A stretch of 37,008 bases of DNA from Planctomycetaceae bacterium (GTDB lineage: Bacteria; Planctomycetota; Planctomycetia; Pirellulales; UBA7805): the NCBI GenBank assembly GCA_902630355.1, contig CACOUL010000022.1, forward strand, positions 1 to 37,008. The letters run 5' to 3'. Every line of letters starts with the position of its first letter. The stretch's first letter is position 1. A program made the translations under genes and the position numbers. The notes beneath the pieces are model-generated. The model ran no database searches, was not told the DNA's origin, and saw nothing but the letters and a program-made list of their open reading frames with translations. Of the stretch, positions 9,301 to 17,114 are shown piece by piece.

Positions 9301-10307
9301 GACCCCACTTTTTTCCACCAGGGATTGGTGGGGAGGATCTCGGTCACGATCTTACCGGGGGCCGCTGCGACGGTGGGAGTAGATTTACCGGGATCGCTCG
9401 ATCCCACGACCACGCATTGGACCTTTCGTCTCGCGACCACCTGCTCCCGGGTCCGGAAAGGGTTCGCGCGGGCAAAGCCATCGTCGGAAAGCAAGGCAGT
9501 GAACACGAGATCGTAAACACCCTCGTCTTCGGGCAATGAAAATTTCAGGGGGATCGGTTCGTAGTTCTGTTCATCGACTGGAACCGAAAAAGTGTCGCTG
9601 CTTGACGATATTTCATCTTCCGTACGTGCTACCACAACCTGTGACCGAAGCACCACATTCCGATTGGCCGAGAGGCCAAGCAGGTGGGGTAACAGTTCGA
9701 GTTCAAGTTGCTCATTCGGAGCAAAAACAAGGGAATCCCCCTTCACTTTCACGCGCAACCGATCGCCGGGTACCCGCTGCACAAGAATTTGATTGCCGAG
9801 ATCGGCAGGTCCGAGCGAGCGATGAAATGATTCGTTCACAAGATCCCTTAAGGGAATCTCCAACGATGCTGAGGCCTCGTGTGCATCTGCCTCTTTGAGC
9901 GAAACGACCAAGTTACTTTCGAGCGGCGCAACAATATCCACATCGACCCCGTCGTACTCACGTTGCGAACGCGCTTCAACTTGAAGTGTGCCGCGGTCAA
10001 TCCACATCGAGCCTGGCGCATCCTCATCGATGCCCAACGGATCGTGCTTGACGATACGTCCCTCGCTCACCGAAAGCGAACCGCTCCACGCCTGGGGGAC
10101 ACCGCCACCCCAAGCGATGCGCAAGCGCAAAACGGCACGTTCCGCGGCAGATGCTTCCTGCAAGAAGATTGGCCCGTGTTCCGCCGAACAAAAACTCAAG
10201 AAGGTGAGCAGCAGCGCAACGGTGAGCGGCCGCACCCGAGCGGAACGAACTGACAGGCAACTTGGAATACTGTGGATTCCCCTCCACAGCGCACCAACGA
10301 TCGGCAC
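6375..10307 (-). CDS. Large secreted glycoside-hydrolase-like protein with C-terminal carbohydrate-binding-like domain
   Basis: 1310 residues. The start is GTG at 10307, supported by AAGGAGG (10316-10322) at 8-base spacing. A long basic n-region leads to a hydrophobic core about residues 28-42 and an Ala-x-Ala type cleavage region, so the protein is exported. Residues about 50-480 look like beta-rich domains without clear family. Residues about 500-900 look like a TIM barrel of the GHL10/family-10-glycosylhydrolase-like type (for example LIEYLKYGGYNALVFSVLA and FAGIAIDTSG). From about 1080 to 1215 there is a jelly-roll of the carbohydrate-binding type (NSNFESPESADRVVGWTSD ... VWIDDVVVSEL). 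No CAZy family can be assigned from sight, and catalytic acids are not certain. A role in polysaccharide use is inference. It may follow the GT4 gene, but has its own likely promoter. Confidence 0.75.
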   Translation of the reverse strand: MPIVGALWRGIHSIPSCLSVRSARVRPLTVALLLTFLSFCSAEHGPIFLQEASAAERAVLRLRIAWGGGVPQAWSGSLSVSEGRIVKHDPLGIDEDAPGSMWIDRGTLQVEARSQREYDGVDVDIVAPLESNLVVSLKEADAHEASASLEIPLRDLVNESFHRSLGPADLGNQILVQRVPGDRLRVKVKGDSLVFAPNEQLELELLPHLLGLSANRNVVLRSQVVVARTEDEISSSSDTFSVPVDEQNYEPIPLKFSLPEDEGVYDLVFTALLSDDGFARANPFRTREQVVARRKVQCVVVGSSDPGKSTPTVAAAPGKIVTEILPTNPWWKKVGSMSGLRDGPLRHGNIQLWQHPSLGAHTRLAPSPTDEETVWVAYPLTVAQPGLPHMLQVDYPSDLPQSMGISILEPDAAGNLLPVGIDSGVAVRDRENQESPAVANHEIVFWPKTKSPYVLITNARKDKPAIHGTIRLRGPRSASFPSLQRADPRDHRLPPLIAPTVSEGDRLFAGYMAEPLLPENFSAPEFLDAGTNRSLDDWVTFYQSGRRLIEYLKYGGYNALVFSVLARGGAIYPSDRLEATPRYDTGVFASSGQDPIRKDVLELLLRLCDREGIQLIPALQLSTPLPYLEEKRRTRRAATKGMLLADAQGRLWQDRAVQGGQLRYNPLHADVQAEVFQITRELVDRYGDHPSFAGIAIDTSGRGCTVFPGPAWGADPLTYKRFLQQWEVQQHSEAAEGTTTTASAVDERNAWLKWRADQLRTFHGRIADQLRAVCPEGKLFVATSAIEVSPDVADKLRPALPNQFTPDELLLGVGLSTDNYRRVGDGVVLLRSRVMETDFSRIDPSAASEVGRSLQWDQPFEGLPALGHFWQSRPRAIRLASFDQQSPFGAEATYVSLVPHLVPTGARNRELLVRDLATRDLDTIMVGGSMLPLGQEESLRSVVTTYRRLPKETFVRVEGEHEPVVLRKLVKQGSTYLSLANPTPWPCRVTFRVPQESPLKIENLSLAGAPKVSDGLVQMSLTAHDFRALRFSRADVNPTAIEVKLAADAATLLERRINELADRTSQLKTRPSREALKNSNFESPESADRVVGWTSDRSGSVALDPQQAHTGQSSLRIQNTSAETVVRSNRFAAPGTGRLSFFVWLKMSKDFEGPLRMGIEGEHQEKTFYRYGEVPAESEWKMFEYQITDLPLSGLGPIAIRFEHRGRGDVWIDDVVVSELYFSENERKELSRILTQAHFALTGGKYAECNRILNSYWPQFLQQHVSLPSPEGAVQGPIDRPEELSRVPVIEANVPGEEQPWWKKFPNLLR

Positions 10308-10393
10308 CGTACGGACCTCCTTGTCCGACGCAGCAGAAAATTTTGAACGAACGTATTGTCCCGATAAGACGTTACGAAAAATCGAGGGGCGGG

Positions 10394-10423
10394 ATTATAG
10401 GCAGAGGAGGAGCGCGGTCGCCA
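10394..10423 (-). promoter_or_regulatory. Candidate promoter for the large secreted protein
   Basis: On the minus strand a perfect TATAAT lies at 10399-10394. A weak -35 (TGGCGA, three matches) lies at 10423-10418 with 18-bp spacing. Transcription would start about 80 bases before the GTG start codon. Seen in sequence only. Confidence 0.4.
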
Positions 10424-10488
10424 GATCGAATCAGCTTGATCAGCACCGGTTGCACCGCCAGCATTGCGGGCAGCTCCCGAGGGTCCAA

Positions 10489-11805
10489 TCAAGGACTTTC
10501 CAGCAGCAGGCGGTAAACCGCGATCATCTCTTCAGCCATCTCCGTTGCACCGGCGGCACGCATGACACCCTCGCGACCTTCGCGGGAAAGCACTCTCCGG
10601 CGTTTGCTATCGTGCAGTAATTCGCTGAGAGTGCCTGCAAGCGCACTACTGTCTCGCGGCGTGAATAGCTGCCCTCCCCCGGTGCGCCCGATTAATTCAG
10701 GGAAGGTGCCATCCGCCGGTTGCACCACGGGAATGCCTGCTGCAAGGGCCTCGAGAACATATCGTCCCTTCGGGTCTTCAAAGGGAGCCGGTACCGAAAA
10801 GAGATCGAGCTGACTGAGAAAATCAATCTTCTGCTTCCGATCGACGCGACCGGCATAGTGAAAATCATTTTGGCAGCCCGCACTGACAATCCGCGCCTTT
10901 TGTTGCTCGAAATAGGCTCGATCTCCGCGACTTAAATCTCCCGCAACCCATAACTCGAGACGTTCGAATGCAGGCTGTTCTTTGAGTTGAAGAAAGGCAT
11001 CGACCAACAGATCCAATCCCTTTGCCGGACAGATTCTGGCGAGATAGCCAAGCCGCATGGCCCTGTGATCGCTGTTCTCGCGTGGAGAGTCAAGATAATC
11101 GGCAGCTTCAATCCCCAGGGGAACAATCGAAAATTTTTCTTGCGGTATCGAAAAATAGGATGCCATTTTTTTTGCATAGAAATGGCTGTGAACGATAAAT
11201 CGATCGATCACCGCGACCAGATTCTGCATTTCATCGACAATCCTCGCACGATGATTTTCTCCGAGCGATTCGAGAAAAACATCGTCACCCTGAAGCGTCA
11301 CCACCAAAGGAATTGTCACTTCTCGTTTGAGTCTGCGTGCACATCCGGCGACCAAAAGATTGCTGAAGTGAATGATATCCGGCAACGGTTCTCGTGCGAG
11401 CCAGTCGATCAAACGGTGAACCTCCTTGCGCTGGTTGCCCTCCTCTCCGCGGACCATCGAAAGCGTTAGCGAGGCCAATTGATCTTGATTCGTGTTTGCG
11501 GGCAAGGATGTCAACAAGGAGATAAGACGAGGGTGATCGAGCAGACGATCCAAGAACCGGGGAAAGTGTCGAAAAATGGGAAACTTCTGTTGCAGATAAA
11601 CGTTCATACCTCCAAAAAAAACCGGGAGGAGGCTTAAATTTTCTTCGTCCGTCGTGATCGGAGTATAAAGCGGTACGAGCGATGCATCGTGCCCCAGGCT
11701 TTGCATGGCACCGATGAGCGTATTGTCGCTCAGACAACTGCCACAAAGCATACCGCCAGCGCCGGGAGTCAAGGCAACGATTTTTAACGCCTGCTGGCAC
11801 ATCAT
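10489..11805 (-). CDS. Glycosyltransferase family 4 protein
   Basis: 438 residues from the ATG at 11805; the frame extends to a TTG at 11853, which looks less likely. The N-terminal domain starts KIVALTPGAGGMLCGSC, giving a Gly-rich nucleotide-sugar loop and a Cys21-x2-Cys24 pair. The C-terminal domain has the GT-B signature PFEDPKGRYVLEALAAGIPV and PELIGRTGGGQLF (about 335-380), including the E-x7-E pattern of retaining GT4 enzymes. It should transfer a sugar from an NDP-sugar onto a glycan or lipid at the cytoplasmic face of the membrane; donor and acceptor are unknown. The neighbouring exported glycoside-hydrolase-like protein suggests surface carbohydrate work, but that is only context. 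Confidence 0.85.
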   Translation of the reverse strand: MMCQQALKIVALTPGAGGMLCGSCLSDNTLIGAMQSLGHDASLVPLYTPITTDEENLSLLPVFFGGMNVYLQQKFPIFRHFPRFLDRLLDHPRLISLLTSLPANTNQDQLASLTLSMVRGEEGNQRKEVHRLIDWLAREPLPDIIHFSNLLVAGCARRLKREVTIPLVVTLQGDDVFLESLGENHRARIVDEMQNLVAVIDRFIVHSHFYAKKMASYFSIPQEKFSIVPLGIEAADYLDSPRENSDHRAMRLGYLARICPAKGLDLLVDAFLQLKEQPAFERLELWVAGDLSRGDRAYFEQQKARIVSAGCQNDFHYAGRVDRKQKIDFLSQLDLFSVPAPFEDPKGRYVLEALAAGIPVVQPADGTFPELIGRTGGGQLFTPRDSSALAGTLSELLHDSKRRRVLSREGREGVMRAAGATEMAEEMIAVYRLLLESP

Positions 11806-11943
11806 TGGATGCTCGCATATCTCTCTCCCGCTGGCAATCTGGGCACTCCTCAACCGAGTGAGTGGGCGAAAAACAACCGGGAGGCCGGGGCAAAATGCAC
11901 TGGAGGTGGGGTAGGGGTCCTGCTAGAATCCCGCCGCATTTAC

Positions 11944-11972
11944 GCAGCTAATCGAATCGCAGCTAATCGAAT
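11944..11972 (+). repeat. Two 15-bp tandem units before the TIGR03009-like gene
   Basis: The unit GCAGCTAATCGAATC occurs twice head to tail (11944-11958 and 11959-11973, differing only at the last base). It sits about 20 bp before the start codon, in the presumed 5' untranslated or promoter region shared with the divergent GT4 gene. It could be a replication-slippage duplication or a regulator site. Confidence 0.75.
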
Positions 11973-11992
11973 TCACGGTGAAGAACAACATC

Positions 11993-12961
11993 ATGCGTCA
12001 CATGCGACAATCCTCACCCACGGCAATCCTATTGTTGAATCAACGGAATCTGGCAATGTGCGCTGCGTTCATGGTCAGCGTCTTTCTGCCCGTCGCGCTA
12101 CGCGCCGATCCCGAACCTCCAACGGAGAGGGCATCGGCGACGACCCCTGCGGCCAGCGCAGTTCCCGCCTCGCTGCCCCAACGGTTCCATCTCAATCCGC
12201 AGCAGGAGGTGTATCTGCAAAAAGTACTCGAAACCTGGCAAGATCGAACGAAGGAGACCAAAACCTTTCGCTGTGATTTTGTCCGCTGGAATTACAATCC
12301 GGCATTTGAATTACCGCAATTCAAAGATGTTCCACTGGTGGTCAACAACGGCGACTTGAAGTATGCCAACCCGGACAAAGGTACTTTTCGTGTGACACGG
12401 GTGATGAATCTCGACACGAAAACCGGCGATTACAAAGCGGCAAAAGAGGCAAACAACGAACATTGGGTTTGTGACGGCACCTCCATCTGGCAGCACGATC
12501 ACAAAAACAAACGTGTCATCGAACGGAAAATACCCGATGAACTCCAGGGTGAAGCCATTCGTAATACGCCGCTGCCATTTCTTTTCGGATCTCAGGCAGC
12601 GGACCTCAAGGAGAGGTACTTTCTTTGCATTGTCACTCCTCAGGAGTACGCGCCTAAAGAAATCTGGGTCGATGCCGTGCCCCGAACGCAAACCGATGCG
12701 AGCAATTTCCGGGAGGCGATTCTGCGACTCGATCGTAATACGTTTCGGCCGATCGCACTTCGGGTTTACGATCCCGGAGATACCTACGCGACATACGAGT
12801 TTTCCAACATTGTGATCAACGACCCCTTCGAAGGTCTCAAGCGATTGTTCGCGCCACCGAGCGTACCCTTCGGTTGGCAAAAGGTGGTCGAAATGCCGTC
12901 GGAAGCGACTGCGCGTCGCACCGGTCCACTCGGTGCAGATCAGCAATCTTCAGAGCGATAG
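11993..12961 (+). CDS. Secreted planctomycete protein of the TIGR03009 type
   Basis: 322 residues from ATG 11993, which has GGTGAAG upstream; an in-frame GTG at 11978 is the alternative. A basic start, a hydrophobic stretch (about 15-32) and ALRA-D form a signal peptide. The mature part contains the block VLETWQDRTKETKTFRCDFVR, then strands reminiscent of LolA/LolB-type lipoprotein carrier folds, with HWVCDGTSIWQHDHKNKRVI. This matches the planctomycete uncharacterised domain TIGR03009, which is amplified in this phylum. No enzymatic motif is visible. A role in carrying lipids or lipoproteins in the periplasm is inference from fold resemblance. The C-terminal 30 residues are low in conservation. 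Confidence 0.8.
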   Translation: MRHMRQSSPTAILLLNQRNLAMCAAFMVSVFLPVALRADPEPPTERASATTPAASAVPASLPQRFHLNPQQEVYLQKVLETWQDRTKETKTFRCDFVRWNYNPAFELPQFKDVPLVVNNGDLKYANPDKGTFRVTRVMNLDTKTGDYKAAKEANNEHWVCDGTSIWQHDHKNKRVIERKIPDELQGEAIRNTPLPFLFGSQAADLKERYFLCIVTPQEYAPKEIWVDAVPRTQTDASNFREAILRLDRNTFRPIALRVYDPGDTYATYEFSNIVINDPFEGLKRLFAPPSVPFGWQKVVEMPSEATARRTGPLGADQQSSER

Positions 12962-13221
12962 CAGTCGAATCGCCAGACCCGCTCCTCGCGCGCTTCTGAT
13001 CGCGCGCCTCTCCCTGTTGCTGGCACCGGCAGCACCGCGGACAAATTCACATGCGACATTTTTGCTGCCTTCTCAGGATGAGTGAAAAGTTGCCATATGT
13101 GAAAATAGTGAATCTGTAACTATCAACAAATTTTTGCTGATTGTACTTTTTATTAGGATTATACCGGCCCGGCGTCCGATAGTAGTTTTCGTTCCGCGGT
13201 CTTGTTGCGGAAAAATCAAAG

Positions 13222-13258
13222 ACACCCACCGTCGGGTGTTGCAGTTCGACGGTACACC
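13222..13258 (+). promoter_or_regulatory. Leader with mutually exclusive hairpins before the cysteine-ladder gene
   Basis: The 370-bp gap 12962-13331 starts with a GC-rich inverted repeat (12988-12993 with 13002-13007, no T tract) that may end the upstream transcript. An AT-rich block (about 13080-13170) is the likely promoter region. The segment 13222-13258 can fold three ways. ACACCC (13222-13227) pairs with GGGTGT (13234-13239). ACCGTCG (13228-13234) pairs with CGACGGT (13247-13253). GGTGT (13235-13239) pairs with ACACC (13254-13258). The first pairing excludes the others. No known riboswitch class was recognised. Confidence 0.35.
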
Positions 13259-13331
13259 GAAATCGGTTGAGGCTACCTCTGCCGGTCGCCATCGCAGGCG
13301 TTGACGCATACATCACACAAGGTGAAAAATC

Positions 13332-14168
13332 ATGAAAACCCTTCGACACATCCAATGGGCAGCGGCTTCATTAGCCGTGGTGATGATGGTCGGTCCCTAC
13401 TCGGTCCATGCAGCGGTAAGGCAAGCTGCACCCGGTAACCAAGCCACCATCTCCGACATTCGTCTCGCGGATGGCGGTTTGCTGGAAGGACGTTTGGTCG
13501 ATTCGCAGGCCCAGCCGATCCAACAGGCTTCCGTGGCAGTTCTCCACGACGGCTTGGAAGTAGCCCGAACGAGGACGGATGCCAATGGAGCGTTCCAAGT
13601 CGCCGGTCTCCGGGGAGGGGTTCATCAGATTTCCGGTCCTTCGGGGACGGCAACGTGCCGTCTTTGGCAGCAGGGCATGGCACCGCCGTCGGCACGCACA
13701 AGTGCGGTCGTGATCTCTAGCGGCCCTCTGGTCCGCGGGCAACAGAATGCCTGTGCCAGTGGATGCCAAGTCGGATGCCCCACCAATTGCAACAATGGCT
13801 GTCGCACCGTTTGCCAAACGATTTGTCCGGCCGATTGTCAGCCCGGGCAAGCGCAACGGATTGCGACGCAGCAAGCGATGGCCAACTCGCCGAAGCGTAC
13901 CGCCCAACCGCTTGCCACGGTAGGCTCGCAAAATGCCGGTCCTAGAAGCCAACAGGTCCAGTACCAGGAAACCGTTCCAGGCACTGTCCAAGGACCACCC
14001 GCTCAAGGGCCACCCGCCGGACCCTACGGCCAACCGCCGATGGGCACTGGCTTCGAAACGTGGGGCTGGAATCCACGGGTCCGAGATATCATGATTGCCT
14101 GTGGTATCGCTGCCGCAATCGCGATTCCGATCGCGGTGGCCAACAGCGGCAGCGGCACGGGAAGCTAG
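13332..14168 (+). CDS. Secreted carboxypeptidase-regulatory-like protein with a cysteine ladder
   Basis: 278 residues. A signal peptide (residues 1-27, ending SVHAA) leads to a beta-sandwich of the carboxypeptidase-regulatory/CNA-B type, about residues 48-105 (LEGRLVDSQAQPIQQASVAV, then DANGAFQVAGLRGG). Residues 141-169 then carry eight cysteines at exactly every fourth position: 141, 145, 149, 153, 157, 161, 165 and 169. A Gln/Pro/Gly-rich linker follows, and a hydrophobic segment close to the C-terminus (about 254-270) may anchor the protein in a membrane. Planctomycete surfaces are known to contain cysteine-rich protein, so a disulfide-linked surface role is plausible but inferred. GGTGAAAA serves as ribosome binding site. 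Its TAG stop overlaps the stop of the convergent hydrolase in the sequence CTAG. Confidence 0.8.
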   Translation: MKTLRHIQWAAASLAVVMMVGPYSVHAAVRQAAPGNQATISDIRLADGGLLEGRLVDSQAQPIQQASVAVLHDGLEVARTRTDANGAFQVAGLRGGVHQISGPSGTATCRLWQQGMAPPSARTSAVVISSGPLVRGQQNACASGCQVGCPTNCNNGCRTVCQTICPADCQPGQAQRIATQQAMANSPKRTAQPLATVGSQNAGPRSQQVQYQETVPGTVQGPPAQGPPAGPYGQPPMGTGFETWGWNPRVRDIMIACGIAAAIAIPIAVANSGSGTGS

Positions 14169-15343
14169 AGTTCGGTTGCCGCTGCAGAATCCGCCGCAGC
14201 CGTGGCATTTCGCCGAGTCGGCAGATAGAACCTGCGAACAATCTGCTCGAAGTGAAAAAGCATCCGCTCTGTGTGCGTGTACTCGGCGTGCCCCATGCCG
14301 CTCCTCCACCAGCGGCCACCGGGAAGGCCGTAGTCGATCAGCAGCGTGGCCCCCTCCTCGGGCACCCGCATTCCCAGCGCAATGCGGCGCAGCAGCGAGC
14401 TGCAGTGAATACCGGCTGAAAGTTGGTCTGCCAATTGCCGGTCACTTCTCCATAGAGAACGAACGAAGGGCGTGGTGAAGTTCGACCCGGCGATGCCCAA
14501 CTGGTGGATGTAGTCACCATGGCGAGCGGTGAGCATTTCACCCGGAGAGAGCGATCCGGCAAAGCGATAGTCGGGCTGAAACTTGCTCGGTCGATGATTG
14601 ACAAAGTGGAGTAAATTTTCATAGCCGCTCGTCTCGAAACCATAGCGAATGGGCGTGCCGAGAGTGACCAGATCGAGCGGATGTCTCGATGCAAACCGAG
14701 GCCCTTCCTTCACGCAATCCGCATGCTGATCCCACGCGGGGTCAAACGTGCGGGCGTAGCCTGCAATCGCATCGAGAAATTGCGGTACTCCGCGTTGCTG
14801 CGGCGAGAGCAAATTGGTTAACAGTGCGAGGACGTTACCTCCGTGACTGTGGCCGCACAGTAAAATACGCTTACCTGCAGGCAGTCCGAGCGAATTCAAC
14901 TCGCTGAGCAAACGGACTGCAGCGATCGATCGGCCGATGTGGTTGTTCATGCTCGACCACAAAAAACGTGAGACCAGAAAAGGATCGGGGGCAGCGAGCA
15001 GTTGGGACAGATGTGTCGCGTAACGGGAGGGAAAATTGCCGCGATCGACCATCACGCGATCGGCCAGTTTTTTCTGCCAGCGACAACACCGACGATACCA
15101 CTCCGGGTGCCTGCCGAACAGCATCGCAGCAAGACCCCACGGGTCTTCACCCACAAATGTTCCATGGATCAGGACAATGGCGCCAACATCGGCGTCATTC
15201 AATATTTTCCCAACCGCCTGCATCCTCTTTTTGTATTCGGGTGAGTTGAATTGTGGCGGGGAAGAAACCGCCATGATCTCGAAAGGAGGTTTCGGTCGGT
15301 CTGCCGAATACGTTTGATGGGCGAATCGATTACCTGTCGGCAT
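14165..15343 (-). CDS. Alpha/beta-hydrolase-like protein
   Basis: 392 residues from the ATG at 15343; an ATG at 15274 gives 369 residues and may be the real start, since the first 23 residues look unstructured and neither has a clear ribosome binding site. The hydrolase core shows VLIHGTFVG (oxyanion-hole HG at residues 60-61) and the nucleophile elbow Gly164-His-Ser166-His-Gly-Gly169. This is the lipase/esterase-type Ser in G-x-S-x-G. Likely acid and histidine residues lie in the C-terminal half but cannot be fixed by eye. No signal peptide is evident, so it is probably cytoplasmic. Substrate unknown. It is last in the minus-strand run ilvN-ilvC-tdk-hydrolase, 74 bp after tdk. Confidence 0.72.
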   Translation of the reverse strand: MPTGNRFAHQTYSADRPKPPFEIMAVSSPPQFNSPEYKKRMQAVGKILNDADVGAIVLIHGTFVGEDPWGLAAMLFGRHPEWYRRCCRWQKKLADRVMVDRGNFPSRYATHLSQLLAAPDPFLVSRFLWSSMNNHIGRSIAAVRLLSELNSLGLPAGKRILLCGHSHGGNVLALLTNLLSPQQRGVPQFLDAIAGYARTFDPAWDQHADCVKEGPRFASRHPLDLVTLGTPIRYGFETSGYENLLHFVNHRPSKFQPDYRFAGSLSPGEMLTARHGDYIHQLGIAGSNFTTPFVRSLWRSDRQLADQLSAGIHCSSLLRRIALGMRVPEEGATLLIDYGLPGGRWWRSGMGHAEYTHTERMLFHFEQIVRRFYLPTRRNATAAADSAAATEL

Positions 15344-15417
15344 GACTGGAAACCATACGGTTCAACTTTTTCGACCGCGCGAGGTAACGTTTTGCCGACG
15401 CACAAATCGCGATGCTG

Positions 15418-16023
15418 TCACTTTTTGGGACTGCATGCCGTTTGCGCAATCGGAGAGACCTCCTCCAGGTGGAATTCTTTGCGACTGAGCGCCTCGTAGT
15501 GATGGCCAATGTCAATCTGCTCTCCCTCGGTAATTCGATTGCCATGCTCATCGAGACGTGCATTCATCGTCGCTTTCTTCCCACTCCGGCAGATCGTTTT
15601 TATTTCAATTAAATTGTCTGCCCAAGCCAATAAATACTTACTGCCTTCGAAGGGCTCGCCCTGAAAGTCGGTGCGAATCCCATAGCAAAGGACCGGAACG
15701 GAGAGCCGATCGCATACTTGCGTAAGTTGCAAAACCTGAAGCGGCGTCAGAAACTGTGCTTCGTCGATCAACAAGCAATGGATCGTTTGATTATCTTGCT
15801 CTTTTTGCACCTCTTCTAAGAAATCGTAGGATTCATTGAACGAAAAGGCATCTGCGGTGAGACCGATCCGCGAATGAATTTTTTGTCCTTCTGATCGGTT
15901 GTCCAGGGCGGGAGCATAAAGGAGAGCTTTCATGCCCCGTTCATGATAATTGTGTGCCGATTGCAAGAGCGTCGTACTCTTGCCCGCATTCATCGCAGAA
16001 TAATAAAAGTAAAGTTGTGCCAT
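15418..16023 (-). CDS. tdk: Thymidine kinase (type II), zinc ligands largely lost
   Basis: 201 residues, close to the usual length. It phosphorylates thymidine to dTMP in the salvage pathway, in the cytoplasm. The P-loop is SAMNAGKST (residues about 9-17), the Walker B-like LLIDEAQFL carries the catalytic Glu, and the lasso/thymidine-binding part reads YGIRTDFQGEPFEGSKYLL. In the C-terminal domain, related enzymes have four zinc-binding residues, as in ICHCG and LCRKH. Here the equivalents read ICRSG and LSRKE, so most ligands are replaced. The enzyme may fold without structural zinc. It starts 36 bp after ilvC and is likely cotranscribed with it. Confidence 0.93.
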   Translation of the reverse strand: MAQLYFYYSAMNAGKSTTLLQSAHNYHERGMKALLYAPALDNRSEGQKIHSRIGLTADAFSFNESYDFLEEVQKEQDNQTIHCLLIDEAQFLTPLQVLQLTQVCDRLSVPVLCYGIRTDFQGEPFEGSKYLLAWADNLIEIKTICRSGKKATMNARLDEHGNRITEGEQIDIGHHYEALSRKEFHLEEVSPIAQTACSPKK

Positions 16024-16059
16024 GCGATTCCGAGTCCCGCTATCAAGCCATGAATTATC

Positions 16060-17064
16060 TCACACTTCCTTCTCATCAATCCAAGACATGAGTCGCCGGA
16101 GGTGCTGTCCTATATGCTCCACCGGGTGCTCGCGTTCCTGCTGCCTCTGAGCGTGGAACTTTTCGGCACCCGCTTTGTTTTCTGCGATCCATTCTCGGGC
16201 AAAATCGCCACTGCGGATTTCTTCCAATATCTTTTTCATCTCTGCACGTGTCTCTTCGGTAATTATCCTTTCACCCCGCGTGTAATCACCATACTCCGCC
16301 GTATTGCTGATGCTGTAACGCATGTAATTCAGCCCGCCCTGATAAAACAGGTCGACGATCAGTTTCACCTCGTGCATGCACTCAAAATATGCCATCTCGG
16401 GCTGGTACCCCGCGTCGACGAGCGTCTCAAAACCGGCCTTGATCAAGGCGCTTAAACCCCCACACAGAACCGCCTGCTCGCCAAAGAGATCGGTCTCCGT
16501 TTCTTCGGCAATCGTCGTACGGATGATGCCGGCACGGCCGCCGCCAATGGCACTGGCGTATGCGAGTCCTATCCGCATGGTCGCTTCATCACTTTCGTCG
16601 CCCAGGGCGACCAGACAGGGGACCCCACCACCCGCCAGATATTCGCTCCGCACCAAGTGCCCCGGGCCCTTCGGGGCCACCAAAAGCGTGGCAACCCCAT
16701 CCGGAGGTGCCACATAGCCAAAGTGCAAATTGAATCCGTGAGAACACATCAAAATGTCCCCGGGGGACAAAGCATCCCGGACTTGTTCTTCGTAGGCTGA
16801 CCCCTGCTTCTCATCGGGAAGAAGCAGATTCACGATATCTGCCTGCTCCGCCGCCTGCTGAAGCGATACCGGTTCGAAGCCGTGACTCTTTGCCAAGTCG
16901 TAACTCGGGCCCTCGCTCCGTGTACCGACAATGACTTCACAGCCGCTATCCCGGAGGTTTTGCGCGTGGGCATGCCCTTGCGATCCGTACCCCAGAATTG
17001 CAATCTTCTTTCCCGCTAGAAGTGCCATATCGGCATCGGCGTCATAAAAAATTTCAGCTGCCAT
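16060..17064 (-). CDS. ilvC: Ketol-acid reductoisomerase
   Basis: 334 residues from ATG 17064; the frame extends to a TTG at 17118 that abuts ilvN but adds 18 unconserved residues. It converts acetolactate or acetohydroxybutyrate to the dihydroxy acids of valine and isoleucine synthesis using NAD(P)H and Mg2+. Visible motifs are the Rossmann loop ILGYGSQGHAHAQN (about 23-36), Lys132 in APKGPGH, and the metal ligands Asp192/Glu196 (ETDLFGEQ) and Glu228/Glu232. It is the short class I form. The coenzyme loop (TRSEGPSYDLA) contains Arg and Ser, which fits NADPH use. It follows ilvN by about 50 bp and precedes tdk. Confidence 0.96.
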   Translation of the reverse strand: MAAEIFYDADADMALLAGKKIAILGYGSQGHAHAQNLRDSGCEVIVGTRSEGPSYDLAKSHGFEPVSLQQAAEQADIVNLLLPDEKQGSAYEEQVRDALSPGDILMCSHGFNLHFGYVAPPDGVATLLVAPKGPGHLVRSEYLAGGGVPCLVALGDESDEATMRIGLAYASAIGGGRAGIIRTTIAEETETDLFGEQAVLCGGLSALIKAGFETLVDAGYQPEMAYFECMHEVKLIVDLFYQGGLNYMRYSISNTAEYGDYTRGERIITEETRAEMKKILEEIRSGDFAREWIAENKAGAEKFHAQRQQEREHPVEHIGQHLRRLMSWIDEKEV

Positions 17065-17114
17065 TACTTTCTCATCTCTCTTGGAATCAGATTTTGTGTT
17101 CAGAACTTTCTCAA

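Noticed and set aside
15282-15290. AAAGGAGGT on the plus strand resembling a strong ribosome binding site
   Set aside because: No start codon lies at suitable distance in a convincing frame; it is inside the hydrolase gene on the other strand.
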